From NCBI RefSeq assembly GCF_021730395.1, contig NC_069371.1, forward strand, positions 70,710,001-70,774,000: 64,000 nt of DNA, in the 5' to 3' direction. Position 1 is the first letter of the stretch; each line of letters opens with the position of its first letter. Both the position numbers and the translations under genes were made by a program. This document shows, in pieces, positions 24,001-38,100 of the stretch. Under the pieces are notes generated by a model. It made no database searches and had not been told where the DNA came from. It was given only the letters and a program-made list of their open reading frames with translations. The stretch comes from Mercenaria mercenaria (Eukaryota > Mollusca > Bivalvia > Venerida > Veneridae).

Positions 24001-27000
24001 TAGCATAAGAATCTGTCTCTCAGAGAAACTTTGAATCTTCATTCTTTTCTTGAAAACCTGAAGGCTTCTTTAATGTGGACATCATCTGTTTTAGTTTGTA
24101 AAATATTTATTATTTTTATTATATTAAACATTAAATCAGCATGTGATCGCAGACATTAATAACTGGGAACGGATACAGTGCGCCTTAAGACGGAATGCGC
24201 ACAAGTTGAAGTTACTGTGTTCCGTTTCGACATTCTATTTAATATAATGTTCAGCATTTTCCTCATTTATTTCGTATTTTATACCGATGATATTTCTATA
24301 ACTGATTTCATGAATCGTGATTTCACATCCGTCAGACTGTTTTTATAAATTGTTCTTTTTTTTCAGTCAACAAGTATCGATATCATATTTTCACATAACA
24401 ATCTTTTGAAGTTGTATCAAACTTATGGAGATCATTTTAATTAAAAAGCCATATTTAAATTAACTTTAAAGGGACTTAACTACAAATTTTAGGCGAAGAA
24501 TATATATAAAAGATTTAGAGCACTGAAGCGTTTAAAAGTACTGGTACACAAATTTGTTGCATAAAGTTTTGCACGAAATGCCCATAAATAACCCAAAATA
24601 TTGTGCAGAAGCTAGTAAACTGTTGCAACATTTTTGAAATGCAGAAAATATACATTCTTTTTACCAATATCTAACTTTTAGCTCGCCATATCATTTTCAT
24701 GTGTCATATATTACAGTTTATGACAAAAGTTGTGGAAATGTATATCTTGACAAATTTCACCAAAGCTGTCCTGGCGGGTAGCTTTAATGTGACGTTGGAG
24801 CGACAAATATGATATTGAGTTTGGAATACAAAGTTTCCTTCTTTGTCTTGTTTCATGAAAAACCCAGACGTAAGATACTGACTAATTTGATGGTTATTTT
24901 TTCTGTTAATTAAACGAATAGAATTATTGTGTCATCGAATTTATTTTCTTATAAATTTACATTACGCTACCCCTACCCCCAAATTAAACGACAGAACAAT
25001 GCCGTATTTTTTTCTGTATCTCCTATTATTTTGTAATTAATATGAGCCTCGCCATGAGGAAACCAACATAGTGGCTTTGCGACCAGCATGGATCCAGACA
25101 AGCCTGTGCATCCGCGCAGTCTGATCAGGATCCATGCTGTTCGCTTTCAAAGCCTGTTGCAATTAGAGAAACCGTTAGCGAACAGCATGGATCCTGGTCA
25201 GACTGTGCAAATGTGCAGGCTGGTCTGGATCCATGCTGGTCACAAAAAACACTATGTTGGTTTTCTCATGGCGCGGCTCATAGGACAAGCTCATTTTTAT
25301 TCCATTTTACGTGTAATGGTATTAATCAACGTTAAAATCACGTTGATCAAGACTGAAATTATTTATCTCGCAAGTTAATCATAATACATGAAGAATCACT
25401 ATCGATGTTCATGACATAGTAAACATTTACAAATTATCTTTTATTGAACAAGTACATGTACCTGTAAAAAATTCCACCAAAACTCGCTATTATCTATGCG
25501 TTAAGAAAAAACTCAATACTTATGCATTTGATAGCATTTAGGTAAGCACATTTTAGGCCGATATATATGCCATGTATTGTTTCTTAGGTAATATTCGAGT
25601 TCAAACCGATCAGGCTTTTGAAAATCATAACGAGGTATACCGTCCTCGGAATTGATGAAGGTTAAATATATATATATATATGAAGAATATTTATTTTAGT
25701 AATAGCAAATGACGCGGTATTGTAATCGCCGAAGAATAATTCCTTGTGTAACTATATAACCATGTATTAATTATCTAATTTATCTAACTTTATTACAAAT
25801 CCTGATTTCGAATATAGCTCATAATCTGAAAAACACCACGGGCAAATTGCATTTATTTGTTGTACAGATGTTGTTGCTGTGAACAGGTTAATTCATTCAA
25901 CAATTTTTCTAGTTTAAAACAACATTCTTTATAAAAAGGTTCTAGCTCTGAAGAGAAGTTACACTTGCATGCATAGACACAAAATAAAAAATTATTCCAT
26001 AGAGAGTGTTTTTGCTAACATTAGAAACCTGTCAAACATTACAAATATGAGTACAGTATATGCTAGATGCTTAAAATGTTAAATGTTCCGTAAAACGTAA
26101 AAAGAAAGATTTATTTTCGTTTGCTTTTTACGGTGTCCCGTTAGAGCTACAGCCGCATAATGTGAGCTCGAAACAACGTTACTACGATGTTGAAAAGTCG
26201 AATTGACGAAACATGTAGTTTCGTGATTTCGACTTTCCACCACCGTAGTTTAGTGTTTTAATCATCGTGATTTCGACTTTCCACCACCGTAGTTTAGTGT
26301 TTTTATCATCGTGATTTCGACTTTCCACCACTGTAGTTTAGTGTTTTAATCATCGTGATTTTGGCTTTTCAACATCGTAGTTTCGTTATCTCGACTACAT
26401 TGGACACTTTGGCGAAAACATGTTGTGCTACAAAGGGTTTAATGGATACTTGCAAATTTATGAGTCTGCTTAATAACCATAATTATCGACTGAGTAAAAT
26501 CTTGCTCATAATTATATATTATTTTATCTGTTTCATACAAAGTTAACAAAAAATATATATCAGATAATCTGAGCCAAGAAAGACTGGGCAGAATATGAGC
26601 AATGATTGAAAAAAAAATAAAATAAAAAAGATCATCTTGTCGGTAGCCAGACTGACCTTTCCAGTTTTCCTTGATTCTGTGTTTTCCACAAGAAACTGTC
26701 AGAATCACGACTAGACTAGCTCATAGACAATGATGCGTTTGTTTTAAGTTTTATTCTTGAAAGTGTGAATGTAGCCAGTCTATATCCTGTGTCCAGTATC
26801 ATATAACATTTAATAATACAATGCGTTCTCTATCGCCAGGTCAAACATGCAACTCATGTCTTCTTATTTACGAGACATTAGGAAATGTTCGAGTACGTAT
26901 ATATGTGAAGGAGATTTATTTTTTTATTTTCACTAGCGTCTGAAGTGTCAAAACTCAGAACGTTACAATTTTTAAACATTTATTAGTTCATAAGGATTAG

Positions 27001-30000
27001 ATACGCTCACATCTTTTATATCACACAGAAATTATGATGTAATTTAGCGACTGCTTTCTAAAATTTCAAAAATCATCATTGGCCTTTAAAACCAAAATCT
27101 GCCATCAAAACATGTGTATAATTTCTTGGAGCGGCAACATGCGCTGTAATTATCTTTTAGAATGTATGAACAGAAGCATGGTATTTCTTTATGCAGAAAA
27201 AATGGCATAAAATACTAGGAGAAATGTTGTTTAATTTTTAATAAATTTGTAAGGAAACAACACCAGTAGGCCTTTGAGTTTTTTTTCTATGATTCTTAAA
27301 TTTCGCTGCAACCACTATCAATGTCCAACATATATCTATATACTGCTATAGGAGTCTCAGTATTCTTATATCTGTATCGTACTAAACTTGTTATCTGTTA
27401 TTCACATGTGACATTTATTAGTGATTGCATTGATATTAATTTTATTTGTTAATTACAATACTTAAAGACATGTTGTTGCAATATACGCTTTAAAATATTA
27501 CGCAAGAAACATGTATAAAGTAAGATTTTTCGATACCCGATTTCACATATTATGTGCATATCAAATCCACAAATCAAACGTGCAGGTACGCATGTCAAAT
27601 TATAAAATCATATGAGCATTTAATTGTAAAGATCACAATTTCATTAAATGCACAAACTGAGCACAATGATTATAACTCAAAATATGCATAAATTGTCAAA
27701 CGTATCTTCGTGTAGATTCGGTAAGGCGTAGAGGTTGCGGGTTGGAAATCCGATGAAAGCGGCAAGGACCGAAGTCCCCACTGTTTTTACAACACGCGAA
27801 GCTGGTCAGAAATGATCAACATAATTATGTACATTGCGAGAACATTCTTCTTGACTAATAAAAACTATTTAGATTTGCTGACATTAGGAAAATTATCGAA
27901 AATAGAGAAGTGTTTTCGTGCTTCAACAGGTATACCTACACTAAAAATGTATTTATTTTTAAATACGAAGTAGGGAAAATAAAGAATTCGAAAAAAACAT
28001 TGTCAGAAATAGAAGTGTGTAAGAGTGAGAAAAGTTGTCGCATTGCCATCTACATGCACCAAATTTTTTAGTTCTTGTAATAATAGAATGCTCATTTTAT
28101 AGATAGTGTGTGTAGTGACATACTATTTCTGTTTTACTTTTTCTGTACATGTTGTGGAATTGTATTTTGTTGATATCTTACGCATAATCCGCTGGTTTTC
28201 ATCAAATGATACCCTTGTTCGATAAGAAGAACTGCATGGGCGAATGCCCAGTAAAAATAAGTAATATCGATGATAAATGGACGGTTCTTTGATCTTATTT
28301 CCATAATAATAAGACATGGCATAATTTTACTTTCTGACTAACACAGATGACGCACGTAGTAAATATACTTGAAATCGAGCGAACCGTTACTTTTCAGGAA
28401 TACATAGCTCTTTAACATATTGCCGGGATATCTAAAATAGCGCAAATTTTGTAAATTTGTAAAAAGGTATATCAAAGTTAGCTTACAGGCAGAGCACATT
28501 ACTGTTAACGTGCAAAGTAGTGAGTTCGATACTCAGTCAAGGAAAAAGTTCTCACTTACGATTTGTTAAAGACAGTATTTCTGAAGGGTAATTTGTTCTG
28601 CACCTTTGGTCCATGTTACTTGTGCATTTCAGGTTAGAGCTGATAAAGTATCCAGAATCACTTTAGGTCAATCGTCCGTCTTTAATATGATTGACATACT
28701 GTTCTTAATTAAGAAATAGTATTATAGCAAACCCATGTTTTATAACGCAAATAGCATGAACATCAATAAAAAGGATAAAAAGGCAATATGTGACCAGATC
28801 TGGATCAATGTCTTTATGAACAGGAAATCCTGATGATGATAATGATGATGATGATAATAACGATGATGACTTTTGTAATAAATATCGGGTGAAATATTTC
28901 GATGATTAGTATGAAAATATATTAGCTGTAATATTACTGCTGGTAGCTTTTTAATAATACATAATGGTAAAAGTATCTGTTTTAATGGTGTCTGATTTGT
29001 GACATTTTGTTATTTCGTTCTGTCGCACTTACACAACAAACGACGTTATTGCACTCCGTCTAACGTCGCCACTATGGCACGCGGATTGCACAATAAATCC
29101 AAAAACCTAGGTTCTCACTTCAGATCACAAGTTTTTCAGAGAACCTAGGTTCTCAGAATATTTGTGCAAATGGCCATACGCCACGACAAGTCGCCTCGCC
29201 GAACACTACCCAGTTCTACAACTTATATCACTCATTCTCGAAACCTTATTTCTGATGGAATCTGTCGCCACGAGGGTATGAGAGAAGATGCCAGTTTCCC
29301 TTTTAAATGTTGAGCGTCAAGCAAGGGAGCTACTGGTACCATTTTACGTCTTTGATATGACGCGACCGGGGATCGAACCCAGGAATCCCGCACCCCAACG
29401 GACGCTCTACCACTTGGCCTTTAAAACTGAATTGTTGATTGCAAATAGCTACCTGTATTTTCGGTTTTTATATGCTTACTCACTTACCTTAAAATTGAGA
29501 ACACCCATGATCAGAGTTGTTAAAAAATAATGTTATCAACTGCGTGCAATTTTAATGCAATCATCGCTTTGTTGTTTTGGTTTTTTTTTATCTATTCTTT
29601 CCCTAACAGTTGTATTATTAAATTTTATTATCTCCCTTTAACTTTCGATGAGACTTTTATATTTTTTCTTATATCACCCTTTTCATTAATAACTAAAAGG
29701 TTCTTTGAGTATTTTTTTTTAATTTTTACAGTACCCAATATTGATTTAATTTTAAACTTCTGTCACAATGTGATGTAATTCAATTATAAAATTTTTTATT
29801 CCTGAGCAAAAATGTGTTTTAACAATTTTTGTTGTCTCCCTTTTTAAATGGTACTGTAACTGTTTCTGCCTGCTTCGGAAGTTTTGTGCGTGTACACATT
29901 ATGCATTTTACAATATTTTTGATTGCTGCAAAGTCTTTTTAAGACGTTTCCCGTATTTTTAGGTTACGTCATTGCATACTGTCTGAAAATATGTACAATT

Positions 30001-33000
30001 GAAACTGCTTGCAGTGAAAAATTAACATTTTGAAAAGAAAAAAAAAGCTCAGAAGAATTATGCTATTTTTACCTGGAAATTGAACTTTTTATATCATTAT
30101 TGATACATGTACTATTAAATATATTAATTGAATAAAATAAAGGCATAGTAATGCAAATAATTTCGTTGCTGTTTCTATTGTAATATTGTTAACGGGACAC
30201 GCTGATACTTCATGCATGTGGTTTTTATACATATTCGGTTTCAATCTGCGGTATGAATGAAACAGGGCACTAATGATAACAAAATACTATAATTTCATGT
30301 TGTTACTATATGTAATGACCCACAGAAAACTCCTTTCTTTCAAAAATCAAAATATGTCGAACATCAAAATTTAACTTCATATTTTGTTTTTAGTCTAGCT
30401 CCCGTCACTATGTTTATTCTTATGTACATATATCAGTTTCCTTCATTAAGAGGGAAGTAACTCCAGAAGGTTGCTTCTACATTGACATTTTATTGCCCCC
30501 GGCTCCAAACATAGGTATGGTTCAGCCATCAGATAAAATTGTGCTATTTTAGAGGCTTAAAGTTTTCTTACAAAATGTTTCCAGTATTTATAAAAAAATA
30601 ACCTTGCAGTCAGGGAGCCAGGCTATTTTGTTTTCTGCACCTTTATTTACAACGTTTAAAAATGTTTGATAAAAATCGATTCGGTTTTACCACCTTTGTT
30701 TTCTTCTTCATGTATTCTGCAACAGACCCATCTAAACGTCAGTTACGATTGACCAGGTCACTAGTGAGATAACTCATTACTTTGCTTTGTATTAAAAAGT
30801 CGTTATCGCCAGGAAACGCCAGTAAATTCTTTGAAATTCGGACAAGTACTTCAAAGTCTACAAGAAAGACAAGAGTTGTAAAATGTTTAGTGGAGTGCGT
30901 GAAAATTTGATCCGGCTGTGTATAGTTGTTTACATGTACATCTTCGTTTCTCACAGTAGCAGGAACATTGTGGCGTAACAGCAAAAGAGAAAAGAATATA
31001 CTAGGAATATTTATCTCTCCAATCTATCAAATGTATCTTTGATATCAGTTTATACAGCTGATATAATACATATCATATAAAAGTATTTGTAGATTGCAAA
31101 ATTAGCTTACTATAATAGACAAAGATTCGCATGCACAGTTAATATGACATTTTTAATTAAAAATACCGTGTTGAAATATATCGAAATAATATCGTTGCGT
31201 CAGAAAATCACGAGGCGCAGCGTATAACCGATTCGTATTTTTGATATATGTTAAAACATGGTTCTGCTGTATATTATTTCGATTAGATGATATATGGAAG
31301 CAGTATATCATGGCGCTCGTTTTGACAAAATATAGAAGGTCTGCGTCACGTCAACTCGTAACTGTATTTTGACAGTGCTAAATACGGGAAATATGCACGT
31401 CCCGCGGAATAACTTTGTAGTGCGAAGACGTCTAATAAGTTCGTTTGCGCGCCTAATTTTTAGTTTGTGTAACATCATTTTGTCATATCATTTCGGTTCT
31501 AAGCCTTCTTTAAAAAGGTAGATCAAATGTAGTTGAAATCTTTCTCGGCGTCTGTATGTCACAAAATAATATATCAGCGTGAATTCAGATTTGCTTTTTT
31601 ATAGAATTATCAATGGTTTTCCACATGTCATTTCTTAACTAAATGATGAGAAGTAAATGATAAGTATGGCTACTGCGTCGTTAAACGTCATATTATTTGT
31701 GTTTGCAAATAAATTAAATAATTTTAATGAATTTAAAAACAACCAAGTATGAACTACTTATCAGACATAGTTACAGATCTTAGGAAGCTAGAGGTTTAAT
31801 TAATCTCTCGGCATCCATATCTTGTACCATTTGCTGTATTCTTTTTCGGAGCAAAGTGATTGTTAAGTGTGAATATTTATAAGTGTTAGAGCGGGCGAGA
31901 GAATCTAGCACTGAGGCCTCAAGTTGCTCAAATTGTGTAATGGGGTATTGGGGAAGTTGGGGGTGTTAGGGGCTGAAGCACCCAGATTTAGTCATCCGCA
32001 CTGGGAATACGCCATTATAGGTAGTCCTGGACTAACTTACTGTTTGCTTCTTAAAACGAAATTATTGTACATTGGTGTTTTTCAGTGTTTAGAATGTAAG
32101 TCATCGTGGTAAAAAGAATCTGCGTTGCTAAACATCGTTTTATTTATTTGTAAAGTTAAAAATCAGTTTTAAAAACAACTGAATCTCTTTGACTTGTTAT
32201 ACCTTTATTTTTTGTTTTCGTTTCATGTAAATTATCAATATGGTCGTTTCAACCGGGAATATTTATATTTAAAAATTAATCGACCGCAACCAGTATTGTA
32301 CGTCTTTTTGACATACGTTAACTTCTGTGGGCCATTTAAATAAGTTGCCCTTAATTCTAATTTCAAATTTAGTGTAAATCATAGTTTGAATTTTGTACAC
32401 AGAGCCTTCAAGGTAGTTTATTTGAAACCTTCTTTACTAGGTGACTTGCAACCCAGTTGTTTCATGCATACATGTATACTTTTATTTGTATATCATGACA
32501 TACCGTTTACAGAACTAAGACTGGACTGGAACATGAACGTGGATAGATATGCTGATCCAAGCTCCTAAGAATATAAAATATTCAGCCTGTTTAACAGTTT
32601 CTAAGTAATTAAATTATCGATCTCGATCGGAAACCTCTAGTACTACCCAATAACCCACATCCAGCCCCCATCCTACTCCCTAAATTTCATAGATATTGAA
32701 TGAGTTGCGAAAACGGATGGCACCTAATCAGATGGCATCCCTATCTGACCTTTTCTACTTGTTTCAGAATAGACTATATTCCTATTTGATTATTCAAAAA
32801 ATAATTTCGTAAGGATCGAACATTTATTATCTTCAAGTTGTGCACCCACACCCAGCCACCCCTGCTCATACACCCTCCCCATCCTTTTTTTATGGAAGGC
32901 CTGTGCTTCATGCCAATTGCCAAGTGCTAATGATTTTTTTTATGCCAAATGCCAATTAATTTACGCTAAATGACAAAACCTTAATGCTTCGTGCTACATA

Positions 33001-35084
33001 CCAAATGCTATGTTCCATAATTATATTGAATGCTAAATGCCAAATGCTCAATGCTTAATACATCAAATCGCTAACTGATAAGTGCTAATGGTCATTTTCT
33101 TTTTGAGTTAATGATCTGTATCTTTAAACTGATAAACACTCCTTTGAGTTATGTGAAACATATCATGTTCTATCAGTCTGATTTGAAGCCATAAGAACGT
33201 AGGACTGAATCTGTTTACTCTGAAATGTCTAGAAAATAGGTTTTTAAAAGGAACAAAATTATGTAATAAGGGCCAATGAATATTTGAGGTTAAACTCATT
33301 AGCCCTTTAACTGAAAGGAACACTTAGCAACTAGCATTTGGCATTTATTGGTTAATACTTCGCAATTCACGATTAGCATATATCAATTGATAATTTCAAT
33401 GTGACAGTCAATATTTGACAATAAACATTTAGCAAAAAGCATTTTGAGCTTTCTGTTTGTCATCAGCATTTAATTTGGACATTTAGCATAGCGCACCGGC
33501 CTTCCATACACATCATATTAAATTCTTGACGAACTTCTATCACGAGGGCTTCAGGCGATCAAGGAATTGTTCCTGTGCATTTAGTTGAAGACCCATGCAC
33601 CATGCTAATTGCCAAATGCTAAACGACATTTTTTAATGCTAAAGACCAAAGACTAAATTCTCAAATATATGAAAATTAATAAACTTTTATGATTACTTAT
33701 CATTTTCAAGTAATGAAAATAACTTTTACTGATTTGAAAAATAAAAATGTTATACCAGTCTTAGTTGGGACAATAACATGTTGCACCAGTTATAAGAACA
33801 CGGAAACGTATGTATTTGCTGTAAAATGTTCACTAAAATATTTAACAGAGCGAATTTCAATTAACACTTAGTAATGAATATTTGGCATTTATTGTTTTAA
33901 CAATAAGCATTTATTATTGACAATTACCATTTTGCAGTCAATATTTGATAAGCATTTGACGAACAGCATTTTGCATTAACGATTTGCCATTTAGAATTTG
34001 ACAGTTAGCATGGCGCATCGGCCGCCCATAGGCATATAGCATTTGAAATGTTGCATTAAGAATTAAGTACTTGGTATGTGTGCACGACATAATTGGCATT
34101 TAGTACAAGCAAGTTCCTATTTAGCATTTGGCAATTAGCATGGTGCACCAGTCTTCCATTGTAATATTTGTCATTTCGTTTGAAAATCATTTTGCATAAA
34201 GGTATTTGGCATTGATATTTGGTTTCTAGCACTTGGCAATTAGCACTGCGCACCGGTCATCCGTAGATACATTTATAGGAACATTAGAACCAATTTGGTA
34301 GAACTACCCTGCACTGAAAGGAAATTTAAACTCCCAATATGGTATCGCTGAATAAGGAAGAAAAGTCCAGTTATATGCAACGCATTTAGTTATCAAAGTC
34401 ATAGAACTATAAATTTGAAGTACTTCATTTCATATCAGTAAAAAATTCAACAAAAAGAAAAAAAGTCTAATGCATGCATTAAACTTTAGCGTATCTATAT
34501 AATACTGACAGCTTACAAAAGGTAGTGTCATCGAAACACATAATCTGTCCACATTTTTTTCCAAACTATTTATTTAACTAACATATTTTTCATACTCTAT
34601 ACGTTAAATATTTCAAGCCGATATTTAACGAGTCATCTCTTAACGTCATTGTCCTTATGTATTGAACCTAAATGGCATGTAAATGCTGCATTAATCTTTC
34701 AAGTGATTATAAACTTATGTATCAAAACCTTTAAATATATATTTTCATGAGGATTATAAAATATTTTCATTCCAAAAAAAAAAAAAAAATCAGTCATAAT
34801 TGTAATTAAATCTTAATAATATTTTCTAATTAAAACAGACACTTTTGGTTCATTATTGAATGCACTTGCTAATTACTAGAAATCCACGAGCAGACGCTTC
34901 TAGATTTCTAGACTGGCTCATAGACATAGATATAATTATTTTTCAGTTGTATTTTATTCTATTTTTTAAATACGGCGAATAGAACAGGTCTTTATCTTAT
35001 CTTATTTTCAATATGATAATCTTACAATCGAAGAAAAACTTTAGAACAGACTGGCTTTTGAAATAACATTGAAATAAAACTCAA

Positions 35085-35117
<33 letters not shown>

Positions 35118-38100
35118 AACAACACTATTATCAGTCTTGTGACTAATCTATTTGATTTCCTACACATACAAGTATGAAACTGCAACTTCTATGTTATTTC
35201 AAAACTGCTTTTAATCAATTTTGTGCTCTCTTTAAAGTGACGTTTATAAAATATGCTTTCATTATAAGCAGCAGAAAAAAGAATGGGGTCGTCTAGTCTG
35301 TATTCAGACCCGATGTTTTCTTCACAGGAGATAATTATACAAATGTTGCATAATTATGCACGCCTTAGATAATAAAAGAGTTAGAGAGGAGATACTGTGT
35401 ACAAGTAAAAGCGAAAAAGTAGAAATTTAACAAGAAAAAGATTCAAAAAACAAACGTTAACATTAAACGTTGTGCAAGAAGTTTAGGGTATGGTTGCTAA
35501 AAACGTGCTACATTTTTGACTCCGTCTTTAGTTGCAATTGAAATATCTTGAACGTTCACTTAGCAGGTACATCATAGAATTATATGCAGTGTAATGATAT
35601 GAAGTAAACTGAAAGCGTAAATTTCTGTGTATTTGACTGCATTTCCTGTAATTTACCGACTCCCTGGTCCGCTATCTAGGCATTGCATTATGGTATACAT
35701 GTAGCTCTAGGAACACTAATACTCGTTGTTTAACTATTTCTATGAATGTGTAAGAAATATATAATATTAAGAACACTGTGTCAATGTGATAAGAACGTTT
35801 TTGATAATATAGTCGGATACTCGTTATTTTATTGAGAAGTTACTAAACAATGATGTTGTGATCGACGGGAAAACAATTATTTGCGATGTCTAAACATGAA
35901 TGGGATTGATTAAAAGATCAAAAGACCAATACTGGAAAAGCTGATGACTGTAAGTGAATATTTATATATCATTTCATGTCTTTTACGATATATTTTGTAT
36001 TTATTTGAATACCATGTGAGAATACCGTAATTGTTGATTATCTGACGGTGACCTTAATTAGCTCAGTAGGTATAGAGCGTTGGTCTACGGATCTCGGGGT
36101 CGTGAGTTCGATCCTCTGACGGGGCGTATGTTCTTCGTGACTATTTGATAAACGACATTGTGTCTGAAATCATTAGTCCTCCACCTCTGATTCATGTGGG
36201 GAAGTTGGCAATTACTTGCGGAGAACAGGTTTGTACTTGTACAAAATCCAGGTACACTGGTTAGGTAAACTGCCTGCCATTACATGACTGAAATGCTATT
36301 GAAAAAAAGGCGTTAAACCCAAAAGAAATAAACAAACGTAAGGATAGAACTGCGATTTATTGAAATCTTACATCTCGATCAACAATTCAGTTTGCATTTA
36401 TCTTCAAAAACAAATTCTTAACAAAACTGTTATTTACTTCAGCATAGAAAGGCTATGTCAAAATTATTTCATTATCTCGTCTCCCTAGATTTTCTTCAAA
36501 CTGCGTTTGGAAAAGATTTTTTAATTACTAGTTATACATGTTAAATGTAGAAAAGTTCAACCGCGTCATTGATGACATTTTTGTTTTCAATGGTAGACCT
36601 TTAGACTTTTATTTGAATAGAACGCTGTACTCATAATTTGTTCATTTAATAATATCTGAAACTCTTAACATTAGATTTTTTATTTTTACTTTCGAATAGT
36701 GTAGAATTTTTATAATGGTAAATGGTGCATGTGTTGCAGTTATCATTGTCAAATTATTTGATATTGAAATGATTCTTTTTTTATTGCTATCAATATTGAA
36801 CATCTTATTTGAAATAGGCCAATTCATTATAATAATTGCACAGAACCGTCACAAATTAAGATGTTGAACGTTTGGTTCACTGCTTGCACTGTAATATCGA
36901 GCCTTGACATTTCTGTTCTAAGTAATGTATTCTTTTTTTTTTACTGCGTATAAATAACTGTTACTTCGATTATATTCTCTCGTGATGATTTCGCTTTTAC
37001 GAAGTGATAAAAAGATTTTATCAATTGAAAAAATAAATAAAGAAAATAAATATGAATATTATTCCGTGAAAAGAAATTTAAATTTTCGTGCCTTGAAAAA
37101 GAATCCTTTTCAAGTTAACAAAATACTTCTCGTTTAAACCAGATACTATTTTGTTTTTACTCCTTTAAACAAAACTGCCAACTTCCCCACTTGAATCAGA
37201 GGTGGAGGACGAATGATTCCAGACACAATGTCCTTTTATTAAATCGTCACGGAAAACATACGCCTCGCCGAGGGCCCGAACTCACGACCACGAATTCCAT
37301 AGAACTGGGCTCTCCCTGTTGAGCTAAGCGGGCGGGTTATGATATTTCGTTTTTACGATATGATACTTAAACATTTCAAAATATAATTTCGATTTTACGA
37401 CGTTATATCAAAAAGTATTTAAGATCGCAAATAAAATTGCTGGAGGTCTTGCGAAAAAGTCATTGTAAATTAATAAAGAACAACAATTTAAAATCTATTA
37501 AATTGCATGCTACATTCTACAAAATCTAAAATAAAAGATGCTCTGATTTCGTTGTTGTTTGGGGTGGTTTTTCGCTACTTTTACAGCATTGTTTTAAGCA
37601 AAATATAGTATGTAATGATTATTTGTAGTACGTATTGTAGGATATAGTGCAATCTAAATGTTATTTACGATGTTTCGAATACTTATTTATTAGATCAAAT
37701 ATTTTGTAAAGTAATTATCATGATTATTGTAAAATACATTGTAGGTGACAAAAGGCGCTAATCGAAGAAGAAAATATCAGAGACAAACAATTACACATGA
37801 ATAAGATATACATGATCAAGAGAAGAACAAATATACATGCATAACATCACAGGTGCGTATACAGCTGTATTTTGCATCGACAGTCATGTTGATTTTCGAA
37901 GGGGTTAAAAAAAATATTCTAAATTTCATCTTTAGAAAAAAAGCAGAACAAACTAGCCTTTGACAACAAACAGCCGGCTGAAAGTACTACATCTATTGTT
38001 TAGATAAAATTGAATTTGATCAAAAATGCATAAGACACTTTTGTACGAATTTTCAACATATGGGATTTATTTTGCCCATTACTGAATTTAGGATCTTTTA

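Noticed and set aside
30739-30984. 81-codon minus-strand frame with protein-like composition
   Set aside because: It does not begin with ATG, has no clear splice sites and resembles nothing I know. Chance is the simpler reading.
36051-36125. tRNA gene from the TTAGCTCAGTAGG and GTTCGATCC boxes
   Set aside because: The same head followed by the same non-tRNA body occurs at 37177, 51327 and 61835, so it is the head of a SINE. The arms also do not pair cleanly.
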